Source of the DNA: JBNKFV01 sp050290265
GTDB lineage: Bacteria > Pseudomonadota > Gammaproteobacteria > Pseudomonadales > Cellvibrionaceae
Direction: 5' to 3'
DNA: 64,000 bases
Assembly (NCBI GenBank): GCA_050290265.1
Contig: JBNKHI010000006.1
Coordinates: forward strand, 1 to 64,000
How positions within the stretch are numbered: the first letter of the stretch is position 1; the number at the start of each line of letters is the position of its first letter. Under the pieces are notes generated by a model that made no database searches, was not told the origin of the DNA, and saw only the letters and a program-made list of their open reading frames with translations. A program made the position numbers and the translations under genes. Below are positions 9,373 through 18,277 of this stretch, one piece after another.

Positions 9373-10929
9373 TTAGACAACCATTTCAATCAAGTGTGGC
9401 CCTGACGTTGCCATGGCTTTTTCAAGTAGCGCTGACAACTCGTCGGTAGTCTCTGCTTTTGTTGCATTTACACCAAAACCTTTTGCAAGTGCGACCCAGT
9501 CAAGCGCGGGATTATCCAGCTCAGTTAACGCTTGTGCTTGCGGACCAGGCACAACCTGCCCAGACCTTTTTAGCTCAACCTGCAAAATAGAATAACGCTT
9601 GTTGGAGACAATCAATGTCACAACATCGAGATTCTCACGGGCTTGCGTCCAAAGTGACTGAATCGTGTACAACGCACTGCCATCAGACTGTAAATTAATC
9701 ACTTTTCTATCTGGACAGGCCACTGCACAACCGATTGAAATAGCCGGCCCCTGTCCAATGGCGCCACCGGTATTGGTAATCAGTGTATGGCGTGGCCCAT
9801 GCGCTGCCGCATTATAAAAAGCCACACTACAGGTAGACCCTTCTGCCGTAACAATACTGTTCTCCGGCATATGCTTGGTCACTAATTTAACAATCGCATT
9901 AGCCGTCAATGGGCCGGCTTCAAATGTTAGATCTGCAGTACCCTCTTCCGCCGCGTAAGGCTTGGCCTGGACTGTCTCAGCCAATGCGCGCAACGCGCCC
10001 AGAGTATCTTCATTTGTACCCGTTAAGGATACTAATTTATCCTCATCAACCAACAAACTTGGCAAACCTTCGTAACCGAAGTAAGCAACCGGTTCGCGTG
10101 TGCCGACTAAAATAACCTTTGCGCCTTCCACTGCGCGCATGACATCTTCTGGGAAATAGGGCAAGCGTGCAAAGGCCGGTACCCCGGTACCCCGCTCTAT
10201 ACGCGCAGGATAGGTTTCTACCAAAACTTCTGCACCGGTTGCCTTAGCAATTCTGGCAACCAGTTTCTGCCCCTCTTCAGTCAGTGCTTTTGTACCAATT
10301 AATAAGATACAGCGCTCGCCGGAACTTATAGTGCTCGCAACGGTAGCAACATTTTTTTCATCAAATGTTGCAGCAACGGGTTCAAGAGGCGTTACTGCTT
10401 GTTTCGCAATTTCAGCTTCTTGAAAATCCATCGGCATTGCTAAGGTTGCACCGCAACCAGGCGCAGACATAGAAGCCGCAACTGCTTCTTGAAAATCTGA
10501 TGCGATAGTCTCTGCACTCGCAACGGTCTTCACCCATCCAGACACTGGTGATGCCAGTGAATGAATGTCTGACGTCAATGGTGAATCGTATTGCACATGC
10601 CAAGAGGCATGATCACCAATCAAATTCACAATCGGCGTAAAAGCACGACGAGCGTTATGCAGGTTGGCAATACCATTGGCAAAACCTGGGCCCAAATGCA
10701 GCATCGTCATTGCTGGGTTGCCCATCATGCGGCCATAACCATCGGCCGCCCCGGTACAAACGCCTTCAAACAAACATAAAATCGAGCGCATACCTTCAAT
10801 GTTATCGAGCGCGGCAACCAATGGCATTTCTGTTGTACCAGGATTGGCAAAACAAACATTCACGCCCAAGGAAACAGCTGTCTCCATAACAAGCTCTGCG
10901 CCTTTATAGGTATCGGTCACACCAGTCAT
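9373..10929 (-). CDS. ThDP-dependent enzyme, acetolactate synthase/benzoylformate decarboxylase-like
   Basis: 518 residues with the three-domain layout of ThDP enzymes. In the N-terminal PYR domain the catalytic Glu lies in LFEGVCTGAADGYGR; a central Rossmann-like domain follows; the C-terminal PP domain has the metal/diphosphate motif SDGS...N (QSDGSALYTIQ to SNKRYSIL). The S in place of G before DGS is a small departure from the GDG consensus. Such proteins are often labelled acetolactate synthase large subunit, but no regulatory subunit is nearby, so a 2-keto-acid decarboxylase, aldolase or lyase role is more likely. It starts 9 bp after the transaminase gene, in the same operon, suggesting that it acts on a keto acid connected with that transamination. 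Confidence 0.85.
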   Translation of the reverse strand: MTGVTDTYKGAELVMETAVSLGVNVCFANPGTTEMPLVAALDNIEGMRSILCLFEGVCTGAADGYGRMMGNPAMTMLHLGPGFANGIANLHNARRAFTPIVNLIGDHASWHVQYDSPLTSDIHSLASPVSGWVKTVASAETIASDFQEAVAASMSAPGCGATLAMPMDFQEAEIAKQAVTPLEPVAATFDEKNVATVASTISSGERCILLIGTKALTEEGQKLVARIAKATGAEVLVETYPARIERGTGVPAFARLPYFPEDVMRAVEGAKVILVGTREPVAYFGYEGLPSLLVDEDKLVSLTGTNEDTLGALRALAETVQAKPYAAEEGTADLTFEAGPLTANAIVKLVTKHMPENSIVTAEGSTCSVAFYNAAAHGPRHTLITNTGGAIGQGPAISIGCAVACPDRKVINLQSDGSALYTIQSLWTQARENLDVVTLIVSNKRYSILQVELKRSGQVVPGPQAQALTELDNPALDWVALAKGFGVNATKAETTDELSALLEKAMATSGPHLIEMVV

Positions 10930-10938
10930 AACTACGCC

Positions 10939-12318
10939 TTATTTTAAATTCTTGTAAACAGTATCAATACCTTGAACAAAACCCGATACAATTCTATCTA
11001 CCTGCTCTTTATTGATAGTCAAAGCTGGAGCAAATACTACGGTATCAGCTAATGCGCGAGAAACGACACCTTCGTTAAACATCGTTCGGTACAGCTGACG
11101 GCCCACACGCTTTTCAAACGGGAACGCCTCTTTGGTTTCCTTGTTGGCAACTAATTCAATACCACCAATCAAACCGTGACCGCGAATACTACCTACCAAA
11201 GGGTGGTCGTCCAATGCATCGTGCAATGACTTGTGCATATAAGCACCCATTTCGCCAGCATTGCCCACTAAATTTTCATTTTCGATGATAGCCAGATTAG
11301 CCAACGCTGCCGCAGCACCTACTGGATGAGCACTATAGGTAAAACCATGTCCGAACACTGCGTTTGCCGTTGGGTGATTTTCCAACACATCCCAGATTTC
11401 TTTCGAAATCAACGAGGCAGACAGCGGGAAATAACCACTGGTTACACCTTTGGCAGTTGTCATGATGTCGGGTTTCATACCTACAGAGTCAGAGCCCCAA
11501 TAAGTACCCAAACGACCGTAACCTGTAATCACTTCATCAGCTACCAACAAAATATCGTACTTCTTCAGAATCGGCTGTACTTCTTCATAGTAGCCTTCTG
11601 GCATCGGAATCAAGCCACCAGCGCCCATCAAAGGCTCACAGAAGAATGCTGCAATAGTCTCAGGGCCTTCTTTAATAATGCGCTCTTCCAACTTTTGCGC
11701 CAGATGCTTAGAGAACTCACGTTCACTCATTCCTGGTTCGGCATCGCGATAGTACATCGGGCGTTCAACGTGAATAAAATCATCGCCATAAGGCAGGTTA
11801 AAGTGCTGATGCATTGATGGCAAACCACACAAACTGCCCGACGCAACGCCAGAACCATGATAAGACCCCATACGCGACAAGATTTTTTTCTTCTCTGGCT
11901 TGCCCCGCAGGCTATTATAAAACCAGATAATTTTTAGATTGGTTTCATTTCCATCAGAACCGGAACAACCAAAGAAAACCTTCGACATATTACTTGGCGC
12001 CAAAGACATAATTTTCTCGGCGCACTCAATAGACTTATCGGAAATGTTTGAATTAAACGCGTGGAAGTAAGAGAACTTGCGCGACTGCTCCGTCATAGCA
12101 GAAATAATCTCTTCACGACCGTAGCCCACATTGGCACACCAGAGTCCGGCCATCGCATCCAGATATTCCTTACCATCGGAGTCCCACATCGTTAGCCCGA
12201 GGCCCTTCGACATGATGGTACTACCATTTTCTTTAATATCGTTGATAGGACTAAATGGGTGAAATACGTTTTTCTGATCCGACGCAACTAATTTGTTAGT
12301 TTCTTGTGAACGAGCCAT
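10939..12318 (-). CDS. class III (omega) aminotransferase, PLP-dependent
   Basis: 459 residues, normal for the family. Visible marks: the phosphate-binding loop GCSGSDGNETNLK, the PLP-ring Asp in VADEVITGYGR, and the Schiff-base Lys in TTAKGVTSGYFPLSA. Enzymes of this type move amino groups from omega-amino acids or amines to pyruvate or a similar acceptor. The start has AGGAG five bases upstream. It is followed directly by the ThDP enzyme gene, and the pair shares a terminator at 9312-9343. Substrate is not predictable; a beta-alanine/amine:pyruvate type reaction is a fair guess. Confidence 0.9.
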   Translation of the reverse strand: MARSQETNKLVASDQKNVFHPFSPINDIKENGSTIMSKGLGLTMWDSDGKEYLDAMAGLWCANVGYGREEIISAMTEQSRKFSYFHAFNSNISDKSIECAEKIMSLAPSNMSKVFFGCSGSDGNETNLKIIWFYNSLRGKPEKKKILSRMGSYHGSGVASGSLCGLPSMHQHFNLPYGDDFIHVERPMYYRDAEPGMSEREFSKHLAQKLEERIIKEGPETIAAFFCEPLMGAGGLIPMPEGYYEEVQPILKKYDILLVADEVITGYGRLGTYWGSDSVGMKPDIMTTAKGVTSGYFPLSASLISKEIWDVLENHPTANAVFGHGFTYSAHPVGAAAALANLAIIENENLVGNAGEMGAYMHKSLHDALDDHPLVGSIRGHGLIGGIELVANKETKEAFPFEKRVGRQLYRTMFNEGVVSRALADTVVFAPALTINKEQVDRIVSGFVQGIDTVYKNLK

Positions 12319-12584
12319 GGATACTCCTAATATAAGCCAGCCTCACTGGGCAAATGTGCCAGACAGTAGGCTGATCGGTTTGACTGTCGTTGTTACGAAT
12401 AAGCAGGTTAATTTCTTAGCTACTGGCTGTAAATTGCCATTATCAAGATTCATTGTTACGTCTACGAAACAACACCACAGAATTACGCAGTACCAGCGCA
12501 GAGAAACTTCTTGCAAACAGATAAAAAACAGATGAAATAAGGGTGCAGAACCCAAAAACGAGGGAGAGTTGTCAGCAATAGACA
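12319..12584. other. upstream region of the transaminase operon
   Basis: With the adjoining terminator, the non-coding gap is 321 bp (12319-12639). It should hold the promoter for the transaminase-ThDP operon, but I see no clear -35/-10 pair, palindrome or small gene in it. Confidence 0.35.
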
Positions 12585-12628
12585 ACAAAACCCAACAGTA
12601 CACGCATAACAGCGTAAACTGTTGGGTT
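12585..12628 (-). terminator. terminator after the Asp-box protein gene
   Basis: An 11-bp perfect stem (AACCCAACAGT at 12589-12599 with ACTGTTGGGTT at 12618-12628) with an 18-nt loop. On the minus strand the stem ends in GGGTTTTGTTGT. It lies just past the stop at 12640. Confidence 0.6.
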
Positions 12629-12639
12629 AGCAGGAAAGT

Positions 12640-13668
12640 TTAAGCAATATCGGATTTATGTGCTGCTTTAATTTCTGCTTTCACAGGAATTAACAGCACA
12701 TCAGAAATCTCTGGAAATGAGCGCCATTGTTTCTGCCAACTCACACCGCTATCACTACTGGTATAAAGACTGCCATATTTGGTTCCAGCAACCAGCATTT
12801 CAGGGTTTTCCGGATTAACTCGAATACCCCAAAAGCAGGATTCAGCAGGTGTATCAAGCGTTGCTGGCTTCCAGCTTTCAGCACCGTCACGACTGATCAG
12901 AATTTGACTTGTCGTGCCAGGGGTACCATCAGAAACGCTCAGATACAACGTGTCTGCTGAACCTGCCGGGCTGGTCAGTGCACGCGCATAGTACAAGCCA
13001 AACTCTGTTTTGGGCAGCATGCCGGTAAATGTTTCGCCGCCATCTTTACTGACGTAAACCGCATTAACACATATCACTACAACTGTTTGCTCAGCATCGG
13101 GCAACACATGAACCGCGTGGATATCGCTGTTAAACTCCCATAACAAACGGTCATCGACTCGTTCCCAATTATCACCACCATCAGCAGTACGGAACAGGCC
13201 GCCCTCTTCCAAACCAAACCAGGCTTTATTGGCATCGGCGGGGTTAAAGGCAAACGCCAACAAACGTGGTTTATTAACGCCAGCGCAAAATTCTGGAATC
13301 TCCACATCAGCGCGATCCCAAGTTTTACCCGCATCCAACGTGCGCCACAAAACCGAACGTGACGGCGCGCCGGTGCCGACAAATATACGCTGGGAATTGG
13401 CTGGATCTACCGCCACCTTCCAAACAGTTTCTCCATTAAATGGAGAGTCTACACGAACCCAGGTTGAGCCTGCATCGTCACTGCGACATAAGCCGACATC
13501 GGCACCTGCATAAATCGTTTTAGGGTTACTGCGATCATAATCCAAAGTGCGCACAACACCGTCAAACTCAATTGCTTGCCCCAAACCAGTCCGATGCCAG
13601 GTTTTACCCTCGTCCGAACTTCGAATTACGCCCTGGCTTGCAGTCGCCACTAATATTGTCGTATCCAT
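12640..13668 (-). CDS. seven-Asp-box beta-propeller protein (sialidase/YCF48-like fold)
   Basis: 342 residues. Seven Asp-box (BNR) repeats of the form S/T-x-D-x-G-x-T/S-W/F are spread evenly (SSDEGKTW, SDDAGSTW, TLDAGKTW, TADGGDNW, SKDGGETF, SRDGAESW, SSDSGVSW), which fits a seven-bladed propeller. There is no signal peptide and no sialidase Arg triad that I can point to, so it is probably not a glycosidase; a cytoplasmic binding or assembly role like YCF48-type propellers is possible. AAAAGG lies 8 nt before the ATG at 13668; in-frame GTG/ATG codons just upstream are less well placed. It follows the catabolic operon by 87 bp on the same strand. Confidence 0.8.
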   Translation of the reverse strand: MDTTILVATASQGVIRSSDEGKTWHRTGLGQAIEFDGVVRTLDYDRSNPKTIYAGADVGLCRSDDAGSTWVRVDSPFNGETVWKVAVDPANSQRIFVGTGAPSRSVLWRTLDAGKTWDRADVEIPEFCAGVNKPRLLAFAFNPADANKAWFGLEEGGLFRTADGGDNWERVDDRLLWEFNSDIHAVHVLPDAEQTVVVICVNAVYVSKDGGETFTGMLPKTEFGLYYARALTSPAGSADTLYLSVSDGTPGTTSQILISRDGAESWKPATLDTPAESCFWGIRVNPENPEMLVAGTKYGSLYTSSDSGVSWQKQWRSFPEISDVLLIPVKAEIKAAHKSDIA

Positions 13669-13764
13669 TAACATCACCTTTTGAGTCTGGAAATTTAAAA
13701 TTTAATCATCACTAGCCTGATGAAGAGAGAACAAAATAGTCTTCTCAAGCTGCAAATTTAGCTT

Positions 13765-14316
13765 TCACATCATTCGAGGAAAAACGTTGTTCTCTTCTTT
13801 ACCGTCAAAGAACTTATGCTTAAACGCTGCGGCAACATGTAACACTACAAGTACCAATAAGGTATAAGCTGAAATCTCATGCACCTCGCTGAAGAAATTA
13901 AAACCCGCTTCACTTTTCTCCAAAACTTCAGGAACATTGAACAACGAAAAGAAATAAACGCCATCGCTGTATTCATAAGCACTCGACATGAGATAGCCCG
14001 CCACGGGAACTAAAAACATTAACAAGTACAAGCCGACATGCCCCCACTTTGCGAGCAATTTATCGCGAGTGGAAAAACCATCTGGTAATGGCACAGCAGG
14101 CGAACGCCAGCGAGAGATCACACGAACAATGAGCCACATAAAAAACAAAACGCCAAAAGACTTATGCAAATAATAATAGGTGTCCCATTCCGGCTTCCCC
14201 TCCTGATAGGGCGTCATATACCAGCCCAACCCCAGTTGAAAGAAGATAATCGCCGCAATAGCCCAATGATTAATTCGCATTATCAAAGAGTACTTTGTCA
14301 CGCTCTTCGCAGGCAT
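13765..14316 (-). CDS. cytochrome b561 family protein
   Basis: 183 residues with four transmembrane helices. Candidate haem ligands are spaced as in bacterial b561: His in RINHW (helix 1), WGHVGLY, and paired His in VHEISAYTLLVLVVLHVAAA near the C-terminus. It should sit in the inner membrane and pass electrons between quinol and a soluble or periplasmic partner. The ATG at 14316 has GGAG nine bases upstream and is preferred to a TTG at 14331. It starts 8 to 24 bp after the GST gene and is the last cistron of the catabolic operon. Confidence 0.85.
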   Translation of the reverse strand: MPAKSVTKYSLIMRINHWAIAAIIFFQLGLGWYMTPYQEGKPEWDTYYYLHKSFGVLFFMWLIVRVISRWRSPAVPLPDGFSTRDKLLAKWGHVGLYLLMFLVPVAGYLMSSAYEYSDGVYFFSLFNVPEVLEKSEAGFNFFSEVHEISAYTLLVLVVLHVAAAFKHKFFDGKEENNVFPRMM

Positions 14317-14339
14317 CAGTTCAAACTCCAAAAATAAAA

Positions 14340-14969
14340 TTATGCGTAATCAAACTGCTCAAACTGTTTTTCCATCGGGAAAAAATTTGGCTGCGCTTTA
14401 ACTTTTTCTAACCAAGCGGTAATCAAAGGATATTCAGCTAAACTAAACTGCCCTTGATGGCAATTATGGATGTAAGCAAACAAGCAAATATCAGCAATAC
14501 TCAGCTTGTCGCCGGTAATAAACGCTGTTTTAGCTAACTGCTGCTCGACAAACCTCAAAGCTCTATAACCACCAGCGTGATATTTTTGTAAATCTTCTGC
14601 GCGCTCATTTGCCTGATTCATCAGATGGCATATCCAACGTGACCATGCCAAGTTTGGCTCTAACTCATACTGCTCAAAACACATCCACTGCATTGCCACT
14701 GCTTGCTGATAGTGGTCCGCAGGTAGTAGGTCACTGTCTTGCGCCAAGTACCATAGAATGGCATTTGACTGAGAGATAAACTTGCCGCTCTCAACTTCCA
14801 AAACTGGAATCTGCCCCAGCGGATTAATAGCTTTATACTCCGCAGATTGCGATGAACTATTTGGTCCAAGTCCTACTTGTACTTCCTGGTACTCTTTTTT
14901 AAGCATATGAAGCGCCAAAGACACTTTATAAACATTTCCTGACTTAAAGTTTCCGTAAAGTTTAAACAC
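14340..14969 (-). CDS. glutathione S-transferase
   Basis: 209 residues. The thioredoxin-fold N-terminal domain begins FKLYGNFKSGNVYKV; the glutathione-binding stretch has the cis-Pro in GQIPVLEVESG and the ESxA-like motif ISQSNAILWYL. The helical C-terminal domain contains the conserved Asp in KLSIADICLFAY. A GTG at 14969 has AGGAG six bases upstream and gives the usual GST N-terminus; an ATG at 14987 is possible but carries that ribosome-binding site inside the reading frame. The start overlaps the end of the hydrolase gene. In catabolic operons GSTs act on epoxides, halides or maleyl-type isomers; the reaction here is unknown. Confidence 0.88.
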   Translation of the reverse strand: MFKLYGNFKSGNVYKVSLALHMLKKEYQEVQVGLGPNSSSQSAEYKAINPLGQIPVLEVESGKFISQSNAILWYLAQDSDLLPADHYQQAVAMQWMCFEQYELEPNLAWSRWICHLMNQANERAEDLQKYHAGGYRALRFVEQQLAKTAFITGDKLSIADICLFAYIHNCHQGQFSLAEYPLITAWLEKVKAQPNFFPMEKQFEQFDYA

Positions 14970-15855
14970 CTGATTCTCCTGAGACATTCATTTGGGTTAC
15001 CTGCTCAAGGAAGCTCGCAACCTTACTCAGAAACTCATCAAAATTATCGTCATGAACATAATGCGTCGCACCGCTGACTTCACCAATCTGGACAATCGGA
15101 TTGCGCTTTGACATTTCTTCCAGGACTTCCCTTTTTAGAAAATCAGAAACACCACCACGTAATACCAACGTAGGACACCTGAGTGATTCAACGATTGGCC
15201 ACAAATCCGGTAATTTGGATGTATCTTCAGCAGCAGCTAAACGCGCATTTTTGATACCGAGAAAGTCATAAGCCCAGACAACGTTACCGTTGCCATCCTC
15301 GCGTAAGGTTTCTTTTACCCGCTGCGCTAGGGACTCATCAGAAATTTTCGGACGGATACTGCGCCAAAACTGCGTAGCTTCAGCCCATGAAGAAAACTGT
15401 TGTGGTGTATTGTTAAATTCACGCACAATTCTGGCAGCACCTTCACCAGAGGCGGATGATCCAGGCCCAATGTCTTCAACAATGAGTGCTTCAACTTTTT
15501 CTGGATATTGATTTGCATAGACAAACGCATTTTGGCCGCCCAACGAGTGCCCTAACAAAATCACTTTATCAACATTCAAGTGATCAATAAGCGCAGCCAT
15601 GTCCGCTACATAATCGCCATAAAAGTAAGCCTCATCTTTAGACCAGTCACTTTCACCACGGCCCCGAAGATCCAGAGCAATCACGTTAAAATGTCGACTC
15701 AGAAAAGACGCAGTCTTCACCCAGGTTTTTGCGTAACTACGAATTCCATGCAACATCACAATAGTGTGTTGATGCCCTTCTCCTTGCCGCCAATAATGAT
15801 GACGCAAGCCATTCGCATGAAAAAAGTGATCGGTAACGTTGACTTCAGGCATCAT
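14962..15855 (-). CDS. alpha/beta hydrolase
   Basis: 297 residues with a complete catalytic triad: nucleophile Ser in LLGHSLGGQ, acid Asp in VLRGGVSDFL and His in GATHYVHDDN. The oxyanion strand is VMLHGIRSYAKTW. It resembles the C-C bond hydrolases and esterases of aromatic breakdown routes as well as haloperoxidase-like hydrolases; the lid region does not settle this. The start overlaps the stop of the preceding CMD gene as TAATG, and its end overlaps the GST, so all three are translationally coupled. Confidence 0.88.
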   Translation of the reverse strand: MMPEVNVTDHFFHANGLRHHYWRQGEGHQHTIVMLHGIRSYAKTWVKTASFLSRHFNVIALDLRGRGESDWSKDEAYFYGDYVADMAALIDHLNVDKVILLGHSLGGQNAFVYANQYPEKVEALIVEDIGPGSSASGEGAARIVREFNNTPQQFSSWAEATQFWRSIRPKISDESLAQRVKETLREDGNGNVVWAYDFLGIKNARLAAAEDTSKLPDLWPIVESLRCPTLVLRGGVSDFLKREVLEEMSKRNPIVQIGEVSGATHYVHDDNFDEFLSKVASFLEQVTQMNVSGESGV

Positions 15856-16268
15856 TAACTGCTCGCCAGGCTATCGTCATCAAGCTGCCCGGCAGCTTTT
15901 AACTCATTAATCACGGCATTCGCATGGCGCTGCGCTTCGATACCTGCAGGAACACCACAGTAAATCGTAATCTGCAGAATGACTTCTCGAAGCTCTTTCA
16001 AGGTCAAACCGTTCCCGATTGCGGATTTAAAGTGCAACTTAAATTCATCGGCGCGATTTAATGCAGCTAACATTCCCAGATTAAGTAAGCTTCGCTGTTT
16101 ACGACTGAGGCCCTCACGGCCCCAGCTTCTACCCCAACAATATTCAGTCACTAATTCCTGCAAGGGCAAGTTAAACTCGTCAGCTTCATCTAATAAAGTA
16201 CGAACTCTTTCTTCACCCAATACTTCTGTGCGAATTTCGCGACCAATTTCAAAGTCTGTCTTACTCAT
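15855..16268 (-). CDS. carboxymuconolactone decarboxylase family protein
   Basis: 137 residues, the size of gamma-carboxymuconolactone decarboxylase (PcaC). The conserved core KQRSLLNLGMLAAL, then KLHFKSAIGNGLTLKELREV, then ITIYCGVPAG is present, including a His and a single Cys in the position common to the PcaC-like branch. This branch lacks the CxxC of the AhpD peroxidase group. It may decarboxylate a ring-cleavage lactone, or act on a related intermediate. GGTGAG precedes the ATG. It is the middle of the operon, coupled to the hydrolase by TAATG. Confidence 0.85.
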   Translation of the reverse strand: MSKTDFEIGREIRTEVLGEERVRTLLDEADEFNLPLQELVTEYCWGRSWGREGLSRKQRSLLNLGMLAALNRADEFKLHFKSAIGNGLTLKELREVILQITIYCGVPAGIEAQRHANAVINELKAAGQLDDDSLASS

Positions 16269-16298
16269 TTACTCACCACCATTAAAACTATGACTAAC

Positions 16299-16901
16299 TC
16301 AGGTTAAACCGTTGTCGCACTTTGCATCCGCAGCCTTGAGACCGCCTAAACGAGCATGTAAACGTCCGCGAGTTGCAAATGCCCAGACAATAACCAGTTC
16401 ATTGGGGCGCGGAGCGTCGTTAAACGACACTGAAATAGTATCGTAGTGCGAACGTACGTAGAGGGCATCTTTGTGCGCAAGCGGAATATCAAGAACAGTT
16501 CCGGGCACACCAATTTTTCCAGAAGACGGCACCCAAGACTTGCCACCACCAAGCGCAACACGAATAGGGTCAGCTGCAGGGTTTGTTAAAAATGCGTTAC
16601 CATGTTCGTACTCGCCATTAACACCTACCAGAATAGATTTACCATAACTTTCAATTTTTCGCCCGGCAGCCACTTCATTGATGCGGCGTCCAAACTCTTT
16701 ACCCAGCTCTGGAGAATTGTCAATTAACACACCTAAATCTTGCTCAAAAGTACCCGCAACAGGGTTATTGATCACAGCAGCGATAACATACTTATAGACA
16801 GGCTCACCATCAGCAAGCTTACCTGTTTCATTCGCTAATGTTTCTTCAGAAAATGTCATCCATTTACGAATATGAAAGCTGGAAAAATTAGGTTCAAACA
16901 T
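16299..16901 (-). CDS. amino acid synthesis family protein (AA_synth, DUF1185)
   Basis: 200 residues. The N-terminus (IRKWMTFSEETLANETGK), AAVINNPVAGTFEQDL, and the C-terminal SFNDAPRPNELVIVWAFATR match the AA_synth/DUF1185 family as I recall it. The family name is historical and its biochemical function is not well established; members turn up inside aromatic and amine catabolic operons. Here it lies between the VOC and carboxymuconolactone-decarboxylase-like genes. A role on a ring-cleavage product is inference from context only. Confidence 0.75.
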   Translation of the reverse strand: MFEPNFSSFHIRKWMTFSEETLANETGKLADGEPVYKYVIAAVINNPVAGTFEQDLGVLIDNSPELGKEFGRRINEVAAGRKIESYGKSILVGVNGEYEHGNAFLTNPAADPIRVALGGGKSWVPSSGKIGVPGTVLDIPLAHKDALYVRSHYDTISVSFNDAPRPNELVIVWAFATRGRLHARLGGLKAADAKCDNGLT

Positions 16902-16942
16902 AGTTAACTATCCATCAAAAAATAAGTGGAATTAGCACAGTG

Positions 16943-17419
16943 CTAATCGTGAGTAGGCTCAAGTTCATAAGGTTCTGCCATACCCTCGTTGGCAGCGAGT
17001 TCGGCAATAGAATCCTGGCCAAAAATTTCCTGGCAAAAAACCTCCAGCATATGACCATCTGGATCAAAAAAGTAAATCCCCTTTGACACACCGTGGTTTA
17101 GAATCTCATGAATTTTCACATTGTGTTTTAAGAGGTGCCCGTACATCACTTTCAGTCGATTTAAGTCACCACCACAATCAACTTCAAAACCGATGTGTTC
17201 AAACTCTTTACCTTTAGTAGCGTCAGGTTCCTGGGGAAACAAAGCAACATCATGGTCTGAATCGCCAAACGACATAAATACGCCACCTTTATATGGGCCG
17301 TCGCCTGCCCTTCCCACCAATGTCATACCCAAGACTCTTGAATACCACTCTGCAGATGCCTCTGGGTCGGCGACAAATAACACTAAATGGCCGATTCTTT
17401 TTATTTTAGGAATTTGCAT
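16943..17419 (-). CDS. VOC family protein, extradiol-dioxygenase-like
   Basis: 158 residues, one pair of beta-alpha-beta-beta-beta modules. Three candidate metal ligands are visible: His in IGHLVLFV, His in FEHIGFEVD and Glu in HMLEVFC, the two-His-one-Glu set of type I extradiol dioxygenases and glyoxalases. SDHDVALF is also typical of the dioxygenase-like branch. At half the usual 290 residues it would be a one-domain enzyme. AGGAG lies six bases before the ATG. Its place next to an SDR, a hydrolase and a carboxymuconolactone-decarboxylase-like gene suggests ring cleavage or isomerisation of a catabolic intermediate. Confidence 0.8.
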   Translation of the reverse strand: MQIPKIKRIGHLVLFVADPEASAEWYSRVLGMTLVGRAGDGPYKGGVFMSFGDSDHDVALFPQEPDATKGKEFEHIGFEVDCGGDLNRLKVMYGHLLKHNVKIHEILNHGVSKGIYFFDPDGHMLEVFCQEIFGQDSIAELAANEGMAEPYELEPTHD

Positions 17420-17442
17420 AATCGCTCCTGTTATCAGCTCGC

Positions 17443-18240
17443 TTACAAATAAATTGCGCGCGAGAGGCCGCCATCTACAGCCATTGATTCACCGGTAATA
17501 CCGCTGGCACGCTCAGAGGCGATGTAACAAATAAAGTCGACAACCTCACTTGTTTCCAGCATTCTGCCTAGTGCTGCTGGGTCTTCCGCTTCTTCTTTAA
17601 TGATTTCTTCCAAACTAACATTGCGCTCGTCTGCAATGCCTTGGAACATAGCCAGGATATGATCAGTGCGAGTAACCCCCGGGTGAATCACGTTAACCGT
17701 AATACCTTTTTTACCCAAGTGATCGGAGAGTGTTTTACTCATGTGAACAATGGCGGTATTGCGCATACCACTAAGCGCTTCTGTGCAACGAGCAGTTAAA
17801 CCACCGATATTGATAATTCGACCCCAACCCGCCTTGCGCATATGTGGGACACAGGCTTTACACATTCGGAAGTAGCCCATTAACTTAGTGTTGATATCAA
17901 ACATTAAGGTATCTTCGTCGGCTAATTCGATATCATTTTTAACCAAGCCACCTGGCGCTGCTGCACAGTTAATAAGAATATTAAGCGTGCCAAATTCAGC
18001 CACTGTTTTAGCTACTGCAGCTTGTACGGATTCCCAGTCGGTCGTATCGACCTGAACAGGTAGAACCTTCCCACCGGTTTTCGCTTCAATCTCAGAAGCT
18101 ACGTTTTGCAGCTTTTCCAGGTTGCGTGAACAGATGGCAACCAGTGCGCCTTCTTCAGACAACATTTGTGCGGTTGCTTTACCAATACCATCACCACCAC
18201 CAGTGATAATCGCAACTTTACCGCGCAGCCCAAGATCCAT
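17443..18240 (-). CDS. SDR family protein with altered active site
   Basis: 265 residues. The cofactor loop TGGGDGIG, the NAAG-like segment NCAAAPGG and the C-terminal GITGESMAVDGG are normal for NAD(P)-dependent short-chain dehydrogenases. The catalytic tetrad is not: where YxxxK is expected the sequence reads VHMSK, and the usual Ser is replaced by Gly in NIGGLTAR. A branch of SDR proteins with an RNxxxxH-x-x-K motif exists, so the chemistry may differ from simple alcohol oxidation. TGGAGA precedes the ATG. It is the second cistron of the operon, 37 bp after the ALDH gene. Confidence 0.85.
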   Translation of the reverse strand: MDLGLRGKVAIITGGGDGIGKATAQMLSEEGALVAICSRNLEKLQNVASEIEAKTGGKVLPVQVDTTDWESVQAAVAKTVAEFGTLNILINCAAAPGGLVKNDIELADEDTLMFDINTKLMGYFRMCKACVPHMRKAGWGRIINIGGLTARCTEALSGMRNTAIVHMSKTLSDHLGKKGITVNVIHPGVTRTDHILAMFQGIADERNVSLEEIIKEEAEDPAALGRMLETSEVVDFICYIASERASGITGESMAVDGGLSRAIYL

Positions 18241-18277
18241 ACATTTTCTCCAATCGTCTTACAAAATTAGGTATTTT

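Noticed and set aside
12640..13668. Sialidase
   Set aside because: Asp-boxes alone occur in many propellers; no Arg triad, Tyr/Glu pair or export signal was identified.
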